Shown piece by piece: positions 5,358 through 5,906 of a stretch of DNA of 5,906 nucleotides. The position numbers were made by a program, and so were the translations under genes. Position 1 is the stretch's first letter. Every line of letters begins with the position of its first letter. Location: assembly GCA_005888865.1 (NCBI GenBank), contig VBCL01000176.1, forward strand, positions 1 to 5,906, given 5' to 3'. A model generated the notes under the pieces. The model had not been told where the DNA came from and did not search any database. It saw only the letters and a program-made list of their open reading frames with translations. Source of the stretch: Betaproteobacteria bacterium (GTDB lineage Bacteria; Pseudomonadota; Gammaproteobacteria; Burkholderiales; Casimicrobiaceae).

Positions 5358-5906
5358 CTAGCGCGGACGATGGAAGAGATACATCCCGAACCCCAGCGTG
5401 TCGCGGCCCCAGCGAAGATACGCGTCGCGCCAGCGTCGGATGCGTTCGAGCATCGCCGGGACATCCGGATCGCCGGGCTGCTCGATGGCGTAACGCTCGA
5501 TCGAGCGGCTGTATTTCCATTCGTATTCGTCCCATTCGTCGATCGAGGCCACACTCGCGTGCAAGGGAATGAGCCCGGCGTCGATTCCCGCCTGCACGTT
5601 GCCTCGGTGATCGCCGAACTCGTCCTCGCTCGCGTCCAGATGCGCAAGGTACCCGGCCGCAGGCGGCTTCGCCCAGTAGCCTTCTGCCACCAGGACGTGG
5701 CCGCCGCGGCGAGTCCAGCCCGAGAGCGTGGTGCAGATTCCGTTGATGCCGCCGGCGATACCGCCCCCGCCCAACATCACGGTCAGGTCGAACGATTCGG
5801 ATTCCGCCTTGAACTCGGTGACGTCCGCTTCGACCAGGCGAAGACGGTCGAGCACGCCACACTGCTGGGCGCGTGCGCGCGCCGCGTCGAGCATCGGCGA
5901 GGAGCG
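5358..5906 (-). CDS. Class I SAM-dependent methyltransferase (partial, N-terminus off the right edge)
   Basis: The last 182 residues are visible. The fragment opens with RSSPMLDAARARA, the helix that follows the acidic SAM-ribose-binding strand in class I methyltransferases (usually written D-x-S-x-x-M-L). LRLVEADVTEF follows, then FDLTVMLGGGGIAG, the motif IV strand region where FDL is typical. The glycine-rich motif I lies beyond the window edge. The C-terminal part contains WDEYEWKYSRSIERYA and ends in LGFGMYLFHRPR, as in a subgroup of proteobacterial methyltransferases whose substrates I cannot name. The ATG at 5894 is an internal methionine, not the start, because the conserved SSPML motif spans it. 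The gene is followed 8 nt later by the DUF3052 gene, so the two are probably cotranscribed. Confidence 0.85.
   Translation of the reverse strand, partial: RSSPMLDAARARAQQCGVLDRLRLVEADVTEFKAESESFDLTVMLGGGGIAGGINGICTTLSGWTRRGGHVLVAEGYWAKPPAAGYLAHLDASEDEFGDHRGNVQAGIDAGLIPLHASVASIDEWDEYEWKYSRSIERYAIEQPGDPDVPAMLERIRRWRDAYLRWGRDTLGFGMYLFHRPR

Overview
This GC-rich window (about two thirds G+C by eye) reads as an ordinary chromosomal segment of a proteobacterium. A PyrE/exonuclease-III pair, a YheS-type ABC-F protein and a DUF4124 periplasmic protein together suggest Betaproteobacteria or a deep-branching gammaproteobacterium. The PyrE wording leans slightly toward Betaproteobacteria, but I cannot fix the class from this sequence. 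I see no mobile element, CRISPR array, rRNA, tRNA or defence system.

Layout: positions 1-343 hold the start of a DUF4124 protein (minus strand, running off the left edge). It lies 61 nt downstream of pyrE (405-1049, minus), which encodes orotate phosphoribosyltransferase of UMP synthesis. Only 36 nt separate the pyrE start from the start of a divergent exonuclease III-family gene (1086-1862, plus). That gap contains a perfect 20-bp palindrome with 9-bp arms. This head-to-head arrangement next to pyrE matches the crc locus of Pseudomonas, but the protein here keeps almost all of the nuclease active site. An inverted pair of octamer repeat arrays (1874-1968) then leads to a GTG-started ABC-F ATPase gene (1977-3887, plus), which encodes a probable ribosome-associated factor.

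The ABC-F gene converges on a minus-strand group across about 117 bp of hairpin-rich non-coding DNA (3888-4004). Reading in its own direction, the group is a class I SAM-dependent methyltransferase (5' end beyond the right edge), a DUF3052 protein 8 nt later, and a lipoprotein with two NTF2-like domains 19 nt after that. The spacing suggests one transcription unit of unknown purpose.

Every gap between genes is under 130 bp. The points most worth checking are the palindrome between pyrE and the nuclease gene, the catalytically intact Crc-like nuclease, the mirrored GTGAA octamer arrays before the ABC-F gene, and the DUF3052/double-NTF2 lipoprotein unit. None of these amounts to a clear new multi-gene system.
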